A stretch of DNA of 64,000 nucleotides from Neocallimastix lanati (nom. inval.) (GCA_016946835.1 JACVTC010000264.1:1-64000); one strand, 5' to 3'. Shown: positions 1-10,900, counted from the stretch's first letter. Notes: generated from the letters alone by a model not told the origin. Numbers and translations are program-made.

Positions 1-189
1 AAAAAACATATTTTAAGCGTTGTCACTCAAAACGATATTCCTAAATATTGTAAAGAAAGACCACATCAAGCTTTTTTGTTGTATGAATTATTATCAAAAT
101 TTTCAGAAAAAATTAAAGATAGTAGAAATGAAATGATAGAATTATGGGAAAAATATTTATTTGATTATGATCTTATTATTATTTTATAA
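1..189 (+). CDS. C-terminal end of NPH-I/D6-like helicase (cut by window edge)
   Basis: The last 62 codons and stop of the helicase gene that is seen whole at 57611-61285. The sequence is the same as the end of that gene. It is partial only because the window opens here; on a circular molecule it is the same gene. Confidence 0.93.
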   Translation, partial: KKHILSVVTQNDIPKYCKERPHQAFLLYELLSKFSEKIKDSRNEMIELWEKYLFDYDLIIIL

Positions 190-850
190 ATGAATAAACC
201 TTTAATTATTTTTAGTATAGTTAATATATATATTGTAAATAAATTTTATATAAATTAAAATAATAATATATTTAAATAATTGCAAAAATAAAAAAATATT
301 TTAAATTAAAATTTTATATATAGGTATATGAATAAATAGTATATTAAAATTAAATATTAAATATTAATTATATAAGAGATTATTATTATAATTGAAAAAT
401 TAAATGTAAATATTTTATATAATATATAGTATTTTTTTAAAAATAAAAATTAATTGATAATTTTATATTCCTTTTTACTTTTTTTTTTTTTTTTAAATAA
501 ATAAAAAAAAAATTAAATATATTTATCTGTACATTGAAAAATATATATATATATATTTTTTTAAAAAAATTAATATCCAAATATATTTAATGTAATTATT
601 ATTATATATCGTTATTCATTACATGTTTTAATATAATTTTATATATAAATATATATATAATATTATTTTATTAAATAATTATATTATATTATATTTTATT
701 TTATTATATTATATTATATTTTATGGTTATACTACATTAATATTATTATATAAATATAAATTATTATTATTAATAATTTTAATTATGTTATTACTAAAGT
801 ATATTTAAATGAAATTACAACATTAAAATTGTCAGATTTTTACTATAAGC

Positions 851-881
<31 letters not shown>

Positions 882-884
882 TAT
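190..884. other. Intergenic, very AT-rich
   Basis: Convergent gap between the helicase and the 283-aa gene. It holds a poly-T run (about 479-494) followed by an A-rich stretch, TA dinucleotide tracts near 540 and 857, and TTATA-type simple repeats near 680-720. I see no gene or RNA structure. Confidence 0.7.
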
Positions 885-1736
885 TTATAATCTTTTAGTA
901 CTACAATGAATTGAATTTGGTATAAAGTTTATATCTACAAAGTAAGCTTTACATGTAAAATTGACCATTGGTATATTATTAACAATACGTTCATTAATAA
1001 TAATATAATTTACTTTTATCAATGGATAAATATTTCCATTAATATAACAAAACGTGTCTCTAGAAAGAAGATCTGCCATCTCATCCAAATAATCATCTCC
1101 ACAATAAACATTAGTACCAATCTTTTTTTTGCCTTTAAATGAATCTTTAAAGTAGCGAATATTAATATATTCGGTATTATTATTTCCTTTATTTATAATA
1201 CCAGTAAAGATCCAATTTTGATTAAATTTTACATTATTCTTTTTTAACATGTAATAAATAGGAGAAGATTCGTCGATATGTCTAATATAATCCGAAATTA
1301 GCATTTGCATACGAGAATCGATAAATCGAAGTCGTTCAATAAATTTTTTCATTGGTTCAGTTTCGTTTTCGGAAATTCGATGAATAAAATTATCTTGTAC
1401 AAAATTGTTTTTATTAAGATGATAATGAGACATTGGAATAGATAAAGAGGGTAAATCCGTTAACGTAATACCAGAACTAATTTTTAAAGGTCCTAAAATT
1501 ACATTATTGGTATTATTGAAACATTTAATAACAAATCGAAACATACTATTATTTTTAGGTAAAGGTACAACTTCCTTAAAATTTATAGTAGATATCATTC
1601 TTTGAAATATCATATCTGTACTGCATGATGATGATAAGATACGATTATAATAATCCATTCTTGAAGTACTAGATTTATTAGAAGAGTTTATCGACTTGAC
1701 AAGTTGTTCCGAACTTTTAAAATTCTTTTTTTGCAT
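885..1736 (-). CDS. Unknown 283-aa protein of the core block
   Basis: I do not recognise this gene. The product has a basic Ser/Asn-rich N-terminus (residues 1-45), a mixed middle and a strand-rich C-terminal half (from about 170) ending in a patch around FTCKAYFVDINFIP. There is no signal peptide, membrane segment or clear metal site. It lies among transcription and replication genes and is free of long low-complexity inserts, which suggests a constrained core function. An OB-fold single-stranded DNA-binding protein is a possibility because large DNA viruses and pGKL-type plasmids encode one and none is otherwise visible here, but that is speculation. Its second copy at 61980-62831 has the same translation. 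Confidence 0.75.
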   Translation of the reverse strand: MQKKNFKSSEQLVKSINSSNKSSTSRMDYYNRILSSSCSTDMIFQRMISTINFKEVVPLPKNNSMFRFVIKCFNNTNNVILGPLKISSGITLTDLPSLSIPMSHYHLNKNNFVQDNFIHRISENETEPMKKFIERLRFIDSRMQMLISDYIRHIDESSPIYYMLKKNNVKFNQNWIFTGIINKGNNNTEYINIRYFKDSFKGKKKIGTNVYCGDDYLDEMADLLSRDTFCYINGNIYPLIKVNYIIINERIVNNIPMVNFTCKAYFVDINFIPNSIHCSTKRL

Positions 1737-2324
1737 TTTAAATTTTAATACTTTTTAATACATTAATTATTGTATTTAAAAAATTTAAATAAAATTTATA
1801 TACGTTAATGAGTAATTTACTACTAAATTTATAATTTAATTTTTCATTTTAAACAAATTAGGAAATGGTTAAAATATATTATTTATGACAAATTTTTTTT
1901 CTTTTTTTTGTATAAGCCCCTAATCACTATAAACTATTAATTTTATTATTATATTTTATTATTTTTAAAAAAAAATTTAAATATTTACAAATTAATATTA
2001 TAATATACATAATTTCTTATATTAAATTCATTTCATTTCATATAAAAGAATATTTATAATTAATTAGTAATATTATAATATTGGATAATAATTTCAATAA
2101 AAAAAAAAATAATTTATGTAAAAATTAAAATTATTCATATTTTTTTTTTAAACCAAAATTATAATTTTAATATTTTATAAAAGTTAAATTGAACATAAAA
2201 TTCCATATTTTTTATTAGACATATATATAATGAATTATATTTAAATAATATTTATTAAATATTTAAAATTAATAAATAATTTAAATCTAAATATTATTAA
2301 AAAATTATAAATTAAATAAAAGTT
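1737..2324. other. Intergenic, AT-rich
   Basis: Gap between two minus-strand genes, so it should contain the upstream region of the 283-aa gene. A stretch with TATTTAAATTT-like sequence lies 40-80 bases upstream of that start. No coding potential or strong hairpin was noticed. Confidence 0.6.
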
Positions 2325-2576
2325 TTAAATAACTCTTTTACAGTTTGAACAATAATATACTATAGTGGCTTCTTCATCACATCTACGAATTTGTAAACGT
2401 CTCAACTCAATATATTTATTATTATTACATCTTTTACAACATATAGAATTTTTTTTTATTTCCTTTTTTTCATCATCTAATACCGGTAATTTATTTTTCT
2501 CTCTTAATCTATCTTCACTAAATAAGGACGATTCTTTAAAAAATTTATCCAATGCTTTCATCGAAATATTATCCAT
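2325..2576 (-). CDS. Minimal TFIIS-like transcript cleavage factor
   Basis: An 83-aa protein whose C-terminal half is a TFIIS-type zinc ribbon. The zinc ligands are C47-x2-C50 and C76-x2-C79. Between them are Q62, R64-R65 and the acidic pair D67-E68 in RRCDEEAT, matching the eukaryotic RSADEPMT loop that reaches the polymerase active site and stimulates RNA cleavage. In TFIIS this rescues backtracked polymerase. The N-terminal 40 residues are short and acidic/basic, with no room for the domain II three-helix bundle. Poxviruses (the RPO30 subunit) and ASFV (I243L) carry related proteins, usually longer. It fits with the polymerase subunits on the same molecule. An antisense open frame covering the same bases is a shadow. 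Confidence 0.85.
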   Translation of the reverse strand: MDNISMKALDKFFKESSLFSEDRLREKNKLPVLDDEKKEIKKNSICCKRCNNNKYIELRRLQIRRCDEEATIVYYCSNCKRVI

Positions 2577-3168
2577 GTTATATTAATTTTTTAATTATTA
2601 ATCTTTAATCTATTTAAATTAATTTATTTATTTATTTTTATTTATTTTTTTTATTTATTTATTTTTATTTATTTATTTTTATTTATTTATTTTTATTTAT
2701 TTATTTTTATTTATTTATTTATATATTTAATTTATTAATTTACTTTCTATTATTTATTTGCTATATCTATTTAAAGTTTTTAAAAAGAATATTTCCTAAT
2801 TTTTTTTCTCCAAAATTTAGTTATAAATTTGATTTAGATTTTAACAAATTTTTAAATTTTTTAAAATTCATTTTAGAAAAAAAAATATTATAAAAATTTT
2901 TCTAAAATATTTGTAGTACTTAAAAAAATAAAAATAGCCTTTTCAAATTTAATAATGAAATAAAAAAAAATCAAAAATAAAAATTCAACATAAAAAAAAA
3001 AAAAAAAAAAAATAATAATAATTATATATCTATTTAAATATAATAATTCATAGTTGATTTTTAAAATGATAAAATATTTACTCTAGGTACGATTTAAAAT
3101 AATAACAAGAAATATTATTATCTTTTTTATAGGTAAAAATTATATTTTTATATTGAGTATAAAAAACT
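2577..3168. other. Divergent intergenic region with ATTT-type simple repeat
   Basis: This separates TFIIS (minus) from the VETF-like gene (plus), so both promoters should lie here. About 2620-2722 is a run of ATTT/ATTTTT-type tetranucleotide and pentanucleotide repeats, and there is a poly-A run near 2992-3011. No gene is seen. Confidence 0.65.
2620..2722. repeat. ATTT/ATTTT simple tandem repeat
   Basis: About 100 bases of imperfect TATTTATTT and TATTTTTATT units. It is repeated in the second copy near 63715-63817 and is likely to vary in length. Confidence 0.85.
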
Positions 3169-5379
3169 ATGAATATTATAAATCTTATCCGTAGTATTTT
3201 AGTAAATTATCATTCAGTTCCTCTACAATTGGAAATACATATAAATGGTAAAATTTATTCTTTTTTCGAGGGTATAAATATCATTGATTGTAATCAGTTA
3301 TCAAAAGATAGATATATCGTTAAATGTAAAGATAATAATGATACAGATATTAGTAATATTGATTATCAACACAAAATAATGTTTATGTTAATTGATAAAT
3401 TAGAAAGTATTGTTAACAATAAACATATAAAATATAAATATTACTTGAATGATACAACTAAAACTTTATTTTATGTCTCTATTGAAATTCCAATTCAACG
3501 CTTTAAAATAGTTTATGAGGAGTTGATAAAATTAGATTTATCAGAAACTGCACAATATATTATATGTAATATAGAAGGTATAACTTACTTACACTATTAT
3601 AATGATTATTTCAATAAAACATATCTTTATGAACAAATACTAATGAATGATGATAATTCAATTTCAAAAAGTATTGAAAGTAATGAAAATTATATCCTTA
3701 TAAAATTATGCCATGATAATATATTGATAACTGAAAGTAAAATAACTTTTACCGTAAAAGAGTCGTATGATATCGTTTTGAAAATCTTACCTTCCTTTAA
3801 TATTTCTCCTGATGATGTTTTTATTGAATGTGATCCCTTAAAAGTAACGTTTAACTACCCTATTAGTATAAATTTTCAATTATTTGATATGATGCTTCTC
3901 AAATACAATTTATTTTTCAATATATATACGAATGAAAGTATTAATGTAATGTCTTTAGCTGAAAAGGTAATTTATACTCTTGATATATATAAAACATCTT
4001 TCGTTATGAATTTATATAATAAATGGAAAACTTTTAATGAAACTATCCAATTTCAAGAGGTACAATGGTATATGTATTCAACGATCAAAATAATAGTCAA
4101 ATATTTATATTTTCTTTATATCGATTTTCACAATGAGGTCATGATCGGAAGCGATCTCCACTTTAACATTCCAATAAAGATAAATTATAATAAATTATTT
4201 GGTAATTATTATACTCGATATTTCAACAATAAAGACAAAGTTTTACCCGTTATTGCTGACAAAGAGTATTGCGATAGAAATAGCATACGATATGTCCAAT
4301 GGAAAGAGAATTATTATATGGCTCCTTTAAATTCTGGATATACTATTAATCTAACTACAAATAAAAGTTTTAATAAAGAAGGGAAAGTACCCAAATGTGT
4401 TAAAGTAATTCGAAATACTAGTAATAAAAAGAACGTAGAATATTCTAACCTTTCTTCTTCTCTTGATGAAAATAGTAAAGGTATCTTGCCTCCAACATTA
4501 TTTGTGCCATATGGATTTGAATTATCAATATTATATAGAGTCCATTTTGATATTGTTGACTCGCTAATTGAATTCAAAAGGTGTCCTAAATGTCATTCCT
4601 ATATTGGAATTCCCTCGAAAGAGAATTTTATAAATTCAGTGAAGAGTAAGATTAATAATTCAAAATATTTTGAAAATGAAAACATAGACGCCAAAAAAAT
4701 AAATATTTTAGCCTTTTCCGTTGATAATAATTCAGAGGTTTATCCTTATGCCGTTACTAATTATTTGTATAATTATAATTCTTCTTTTTCTTTCCTTGTC
4801 ATCATACTCAATACTACTAAATTATATACAGTATCAAATTACAGATATGAATTTATTATCTCCTCATCTTCTAATTTATTTTGTAAGGACGATCCTTTAG
4901 TGAAAGCAATCTTTTCCTTATATACTAAAAATAATATATCAATTATCGATAATAACGATTTACAAAATTGTGTTAAACAATTCGTACAGGAAGATGACCA
5001 CGTTATTCTTATCGCTGAGGAACGCATAGAAAAAACAAATTGCTATTTGTGGTATTCGTTTTATTCAGATATAATTCCTGAAGTATCTATCATCTCTTCA
5101 AGTCAATTGGAATCCTTATTACCAGAATTATCTGATTTGTATGACCATGTTAAAGATATAAATGCATATCATTACTATAGTATATCAAAAGATAATGAAG
5201 AAAACAATAATATAATTGTATATGGTGTATGGTCAAATAATAAATATTATCCATGCAAAGCAAAATTTATTCCTTTTAAACCTGGGATGAAAAATAAACC
5301 TTATTTATTATTAAATAGAAATATTGATGGTTCAATAATTATACCAAATAAAAATAATTCTGACTATATGATATATTAA
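3169..5379 (+). CDS. Probable VETF-large-like early transcription factor (A7 family)
   Basis: A 736-aa protein without signal peptide. The region around residues 340-440 resembles the NCLDV early transcription factor large-subunit family (vaccinia A7, about 710 aa): KLFGNYYTRYFNNKD followed by VLPVIADKEY (family pattern roughly LDPKLF..YSR.C then QPVI..EEY), then a Tyr-rich segment and VPKCVK where relatives have a Cys-rich PCCFK. Farther on come GILPPTLFVPYGFEL and a C-x2-C site in KRCPKCHSYIG (about residue 472). Vaccinia A7 forms a heterodimer with helicase D6 to recognise early promoters; a D6/D11-type helicase is also present here. The length matches the family. The assignment rests on pattern memory, not a search; a different zinc-containing core protein is the alternative. 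Confidence 0.5.
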   Translation: MNIINLIRSILVNYHSVPLQLEIHINGKIYSFFEGINIIDCNQLSKDRYIVKCKDNNDTDISNIDYQHKIMFMLIDKLESIVNNKHIKYKYYLNDTTKTLFYVSIEIPIQRFKIVYEELIKLDLSETAQYIICNIEGITYLHYYNDYFNKTYLYEQILMNDDNSISKSIESNENYILIKLCHDNILITESKITFTVKESYDIVLKILPSFNISPDDVFIECDPLKVTFNYPISINFQLFDMMLLKYNLFFNIYTNESINVMSLAEKVIYTLDIYKTSFVMNLYNKWKTFNETIQFQEVQWYMYSTIKIIVKYLYFLYIDFHNEVMIGSDLHFNIPIKINYNKLFGNYYTRYFNNKDKVLPVIADKEYCDRNSIRYVQWKENYYMAPLNSGYTINLTTNKSFNKEGKVPKCVKVIRNTSNKKNVEYSNLSSSLDENSKGILPPTLFVPYGFELSILYRVHFDIVDSLIEFKRCPKCHSYIGIPSKENFINSVKSKINNSKYFENENIDAKKINILAFSVDNNSEVYPYAVTNYLYNYNSSFSFLVIILNTTKLYTVSNYRYEFIISSSSNLFCKDDPLVKAIFSLYTKNNISIIDNNDLQNCVKQFVQEDDHVILIAEERIEKTNCYLWYSFYSDIIPEVSIISSSQLESLLPELSDLYDHVKDINAYHYYSISKDNEENNNIIVYGVWSNNKYYPCKAKFIPFKPGMKNKPYLLLNRNIDGSIIIPNKNNSDYMIY

Positions 5380-5812
5380 GTTTCGTTTTTGTTCAGAAAC
5401 ATACTCATTATTTATAGATTATTATTGTTTAAATTTATATATTTATATATAATTTATATATATATTTTTTATTATTTATATATTTAAAAATTATGTTTTA
5501 TATATTGATTTTTTATTATTTATATATTTAAAAATTTATGGTATATATATATATATTTAGTTTATATTTTTTAAAACAAAAAAAAAATATCTCATCAAAT
5601 CAACTAATTTTATTGATTTCTTTAATCCATGTAATGAATTAAATTTATTTATTGTTTTCTTTATTTTAATTTTAACATAATAATTTAATTATATACAAAA
5701 AAAATTTATTATATAGATGTAAAAATTTTATTTATATTTATATTTCTTAAATAAAATGATAATAATATATTCGTTTTCATAAACCAAAATTAATAAAATT
5801 ATTTAAAAATAA
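5380..5812. other. Intergenic, AT-rich
   Basis: Same-direction gap between two plus-strand transcription genes, with TA tracts near 5540. The start of the next gene sits in ATAAATG, similar to the TAAATG of poxvirus late start sites, but that match is easily met by chance in this base composition. Confidence 0.55.
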
Positions 5813-7315
5813 ATGACTAAAGAATATTTTTCTGAATCAGACATTAATTATATTTGTAATGAAATATCTAATCCATTTTCTAATGAGATTATTCATTTTC
5901 AAGTATACATTAAAAATTTACTTCAAAAAATTAGAAAATTTCTTGAACAAAAAAGGAAATCGCCAAATTTTAAACCCGATGAATTTGTTAAAATAGTTAT
6001 AAATCATATTAATTCACATAAAGTGGCAGCAAATACTCATGTTGGAATTCTAGCGGCTCAGTCAATTGGAGAACCGGTCACTCAATCAGCTTTGAGTTAT
6101 TTTCATAAACTTGCAGGCGATGATACGATTAATGGTTTGAAAGAGTTATATAATATAACTCATAATAAAACAGAGTTAAGTGTAGTTGAATTTTATTTAA
6201 AACCAGACGATTATGATGAAGATTCAAAAGAAAGAATTTTAAATAGTTTTAAATATATAAATTTAAAAGATATTGTATTAGATGTGGTTTATAACGGTTT
6301 TAATTTACGTTTTTATCTTTATTCCCATAGTGTTTTTGCCCATAGACTTCATCCTCTCATCATACACCAAACTATCAAACAATATTTAAAAGTTTCTAAA
6401 AACATTCTTGGAAAGTGGGATTCTTCATTTAATCTTGAGAATCTTTATATTGAATTTAAAAGCCCAGCTTCAAAAATATTAGACTGGTTAGATAGTAATG
6501 GTATAGAATATGTTGTTGAAGAAGATATATTATGTGTTTATAAAGTAAAAGAAAATTATCCTAATAACGTAATAAACTTGGAAAGTGATGATGACTACAA
6601 TGATAAATATGTTTTAAGTGATAACGAACAGAATAAAAATGAATGGCAATATGAAGAAAATTTTCATACCCAAAATAAAAATGATGAAGAACGTCATATC
6701 GAAATTAAAAATGAATCAAATATTACTAACGATAGCTTATTAGATTATTTTAAAATAAATAATTTAAAGTTTGAAGAAAAAGAAAATTACTATATACTTG
6801 ATAGTAATTATGTTAAAATAAAAGATGAAAAAATTATCAAATTACTAAGTGATATTTCTTTAACAGGAACTAAAGGAGTAAAAACTGTCACTTCTAAAAT
6901 GCTTGGAGAAGAAGAATTTTACGTGGAAGTCGTCGGAAGAAATCTTGACCCTCTTTTCGAAAATCAATATATTGATCTTGATCGTTCTCGTTATACCGTT
7001 TATGGTACTTCAAAATATGTTGATCATAACACTCGAAAACAAAATATTCTAGAGCAATTAAAACGAATTACTAATATCGATAAATCGTACTACAATAATC
7101 AACATATTGAATTACTTACTAACTTCATGTGTCGGAATAATACCATTGTACCAATGTCACGTTTCGGAATGAAAAATGATGATTACTCATTTATTTCAAA
7201 ATTGTCCTTTGAAGATCCTTATAGCGTTTTAGAAAATATTTTATACGGCGTTAAAGATAGCTTATCTTCCGTATCAGCAAAAATTATTACTGGAATATAC
7301 AATGATAAAATTTAA
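5813..7315 (+). CDS. RNA polymerase subunit 1, C-terminal part (trigger-loop subunit, A''-like)
   Basis: A 500-aa protein matching the last part of the largest RNA polymerase subunit. Residues about 75-105 carry THVGILAAQSIGEP followed by TQSALSYFHKLAG, the trigger-loop region (eukaryotic VG.LAAQSIGEPATQMTLNTFH). The C-terminus, DPYSVLENILYGVKDS and SVSAKIITGIYNDK, matches the SFE.TL..L...A..G..D...GVSENIILG end of Rpb1/RpoA''. An acidic Asn-rich insert lies at about 250-310. There is no heptad-repeat CTD. About 75 residues precede the trigger loop, as in archaeal RpoA''. The partner with the catalytic aspartates and bridge helix is a separate gene at 53086-55245. This looks like a true split subunit, with its own start and stop. 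Confidence 0.9.
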   Translation: MTKEYFSESDINYICNEISNPFSNEIIHFQVYIKNLLQKIRKFLEQKRKSPNFKPDEFVKIVINHINSHKVAANTHVGILAAQSIGEPVTQSALSYFHKLAGDDTINGLKELYNITHNKTELSVVEFYLKPDDYDEDSKERILNSFKYINLKDIVLDVVYNGFNLRFYLYSHSVFAHRLHPLIIHQTIKQYLKVSKNILGKWDSSFNLENLYIEFKSPASKILDWLDSNGIEYVVEEDILCVYKVKENYPNNVINLESDDDYNDKYVLSDNEQNKNEWQYEENFHTQNKNDEERHIEIKNESNITNDSLLDYFKINNLKFEEKENYYILDSNYVKIKDEKIIKLLSDISLTGTKGVKTVTSKMLGEEEFYVEVVGRNLDPLFENQYIDLDRSRYTVYGTSKYVDHNTRKQNILEQLKRITNIDKSYYNNQHIELLTNFMCRNNTIVPMSRFGMKNDDYSFISKLSFEDPYSVLENILYGVKDSLSSVSAKIITGIYNDKI

Positions 7316-7975
7316 ATAATTATTCCTTATAAAGGATATTATTATAATATTATTATTAACAAATGTTATTTTCAAAAAAATGAATAATTTATAATGTAAA
7401 CATTTTTATATTAATATATATATATTTAATTTTAAAGTTATATATATTTTATTTTTTTAAAAAATATATATACAAATATATGTACTACTTTACATATATT
7501 ATTTAGTATTATGATATATAAATTTTAGTTACATTATATATATAAAAATTCAAAATATATTTTTAAAAAAATATACTAAATTAAAACAAGAAATATTAAT
7601 TAGAGTAGATTAAATACATTAATATATATTGTGTAAATTAAAGTAATAATAATAAACTATAATAAAAATTTAATAATAATAGGACTAATGAAATTACAAA
7701 AATATAATAGTGCTGACAATGACCTTTTTTTTTTTTTAAAAACATTTTATGTAAAATATAAAATTTGTACTATATGAAAAAATAAAATTAAATAACAGTA
7801 ATATAAATAAATTCATGAAAAGTAAAACATTATACTTGTACTTTTTATTTTAATTTTTATTATACACTTTGCTTTTATCTTATTTTATACAATTAATTGT
7901 AATTATCATTAAAAGTTTTATAAAAAATAACTCAGTATGAATAAAAATTTTATTCTTATATTTATATTAAAATTT
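7316..7975. other. Convergent intergenic region
   Basis: This lies between the ends of the trigger-loop subunit gene and the DNA polymerase gene. It is AT-rich with TA and poly-T runs (about 7727-7738). Transcription from both sides should end here; I see no clear hairpin terminator. Confidence 0.55.
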
Positions 7976-10900
7976 TTAAAGTAGTTCGCTGATCTCTTCA
8001 CTGTAAGATTTTAATAAATTTATTAAACCTTTTCTTACATAATGATTATAATAGTAATTATAATCTAACTTTGGTACAATAATATTTTTATCTTTAAGAC
8101 TTTTTTCCTTTAAGTTATTATACAAATCTAAAGACATAATTTTATCACCAAATAAATTCGAATCTTTACTAAAAGAAAAATTGGTGGTTTTTATAATAAC
8201 ATAGTTAATTTTTTCACCTACTTTATAATCAAGATTATACCTTTTATGATTATTTATAAATAATAATACGTAATAGGATTTATTCTTATATTTTGGTCCA
8301 ATGGATAAACGCATAATCAATTTTTCAAAAGGAACTTCACCAGCTAGTAATTCTTTTTTCATTTTAATAACTTTTTCTTTTATTAATTTTTTCGGATACT
8401 TATAAAGAATCATATATAAAAATATTTTGTAATAATCACGAATAAAAATACACGTATTCTTTTTAATCAGATCTATACCCTTTATGTATAAAGTCGGTTT
8501 ATCCTTATCAGCTAAAATTCCAGAGTATTTCTTTTTCGAAATAATAAGCATTCGGGAAAAGGTATTTTCATATTTTAGATGCATCCCTTCTGGTAGTAGA
8601 TTTGTCACGATATTGGATACCTCTTTGCACTCTTTAACAAATTTATCAGTATCAAAATGATCCAAATTATTATTTTGAACATTTTCATTATCATTAATAA
8701 TGTTGTTGTTGTTATTGTTGTTGTTGTTATTGTTGTTGTTGTTATTGTTGCTATTGTTATTGTTGTTGTTGTTATTGTTGTTGTTGTTTTCGTTGTTATT
8801 GATTTTATTGTTATTTTTATTTTGGCTATAATACATTTCAAAAAAACTTTTCTTCTCTTTTTTATATTCGATTAGGCAGGAATCCGTATCCCCATAGATG
8901 ACATGAAATTTTGTTTTTTCTTGAATAATATTTATGGCTTTATTTAAGTAATTTCTTCCCATTCCGGTGGTACATTCTGCGCCAGGTAAAAATCTTAAGA
9001 ATTTCAATGAGCTAGATCCAAGACATCCATAAATTGAGTTTGCTTGAATTTTCAATGCATATTGCCGCTTGTCGTAAATAATATAATCCGCACCAGAGGA
9101 TTCCTTCATTAAATTTTTATATCGTACACGTTCTGATAAAAGCACTTTCATCATCTGTGGTAGAATACCAATATGATTCTTAGTGTAATAATATACTTTA
9201 TCACCAATATCAATTCGGTGATACGAATCTTTGGGATATTTATCAATCGTTGAACTATCTAATAATGTGGTGTAGCATATATTGTGAGTGATGATGACAC
9301 TAGGATATAAACTTGTAAAATCTAGCATAGTGCAATAATCATACACACCTGGTTTGGGTTCAATTACCGTTGCTCCTTTATACCCTTGAATATTGGATTG
9401 ATCTAAATCAATACATATATTATTGTCGTAAGAATATTTGTAAAGCAAATTGGAAAATTTTTTACTCTGCCCAGTTTTATAGACTTCGTCAATACGGATT
9501 CTTGATATTTTTGCTACTTCTAAAAGTTGAATCCACTGATGAGAAACATTAAATATATTCAATGTCAATATCGAATCCATAACACAGTATTTTGCCACTT
9601 TATGTAACGATTCTTCCGTATTCTCATAGATTAAATAAAACATTTCTTTATAGGGCAAATCTATTTTATGTTTATTTAATAATTGCTCCGAAACATAATT
9701 TAAATTTGAGGATGGCAAATTTAAGGATTTAGCATACTTATATATATCAACGGCTATACGACCCGGAATATATAATTCCACTTCATCGCCCATTAAATTA
9801 TTGAATTGGGAAGGTTTATTTAAAATTCGACTAGCAGAGAATGGTGTCTCTTTCGTATCAATGCTCAAATACATGCCAGCTCTTTGTGCTAAATACTTAT
9901 AATCAAATCCAAAAGTGTTAAATCCAATAATAATATCGGGATCAAATTTTCTTATTTGCTTAAAAAATTCACACAAAAGTTCATATTCCGTAGATACATA
10001 GATCATTTCATATTCAAATTGTTCATCATTATTTTTACTTTCATCGAAATCTTTATTATTTTTATTCTTTTTATTATCTTCTATTCGTTTTATGAAATCT
10101 TCTATTTTCTCAAAGTTTTCATATTGATTTTTAACTTTCTTGTTCATAGGAAGATCCGTGTCTTTCTCATTTTTATTTAAAATATTTTTAAACTTATCAA
10201 TTCTACTATGACCATCATCACTATAATTTGCATTTAAAATATTACTTAACCTATTAAATCGATTAACAATCCCTTCATCATAACTTCTTTTCTTTATTAA
10301 AATATTTTTGAATTTGTTAAATCTTTCATTTACCTCTGAATTATATGTATTATTAGATTGATTAGGATTACAAATATTTTTATTGGTTTGAATAATTAAA
10401 TTCTTATTTCTAAAATTTAAAGTTTCATCACTACTCTTTAACTTTCGAATTATTCTATCCAATTTTTCGTGATTTTCTTTAAATTTTTTAGCAACTTTTT
10501 CTAAATCATGATTTCTAATATTATTTTCAATAATCTCTGGAACATCGTTTTCAACATTATTTTTATCCTTATTTTCAGCATTATCTTCAACATTATCCTC
10601 TACAAGCTTTTCTTCATTATTTTTAACATTGCTTTCAGCATTACTTTCAACATTACATTCAACTTTACTTTCTATATTATTTTCAACATCAATTTCAACA
10701 TTATCTTCAGTGTTCTCTTCAACCTTATCTTTTACGCTATCTTCAACCTTATTAGCTATATTATTTTTGTTTTCTTTGTTAAATTTTTGGGCTTCATATT
10801 TTTTCATATCAATTTTAAAGATACTTTGCTCGATACATGCAGCTTTAAATGATTGAAGATCCAAAAAAGGAAAAAAATTTGCATCAATTTCTTCAAATTC

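Larger units (their letters stand above)
1..2905. repeat. First copy of the terminal redundancy
   Basis: These bases recur at 61097-64000 in the same orientation. I compared the copies at many points and saw one difference, a poly-T run of 16 here (about 479-494) and 15 in the second copy. The repeat starts inside a helicase gene and ends inside an intergenic stretch, so it is not a designed end such as an LTR. It fits a 61.1-kb circle read past its start, or a tandem array. The implied unit length is 61,095 or 61,096 bp. Confidence 0.95.

Noticed and set aside
1-2905. Terminal repeats read as LTRs or designed viral ends
   Set aside because: The repeat starts inside a helicase gene and ends in an unremarkable intergenic position, with no TG...CA ends, primer site or inverted terminal structure.
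3169-5379. Sec23/Sec24-like COPII coat protein, from the RCPKCHSYIG zinc motif
   Set aside because: The following region lacks a trunk vWA-type domain with DxSxS, and the blocks before the motif fit VETF-large better.
8657-8875. Valine/isoleucine-rich open frame on the plus strand inside PolB
   Set aside because: Antisense of the poly-Asn codon run; composition is entirely explained by the repeat.
10508-10856. Phe/Ile/Asn-rich plus-strand frames inside PolB
   Set aside because: Antisense of the acidic Asn/Glu/Val repeat insert; no independent start context or fold.
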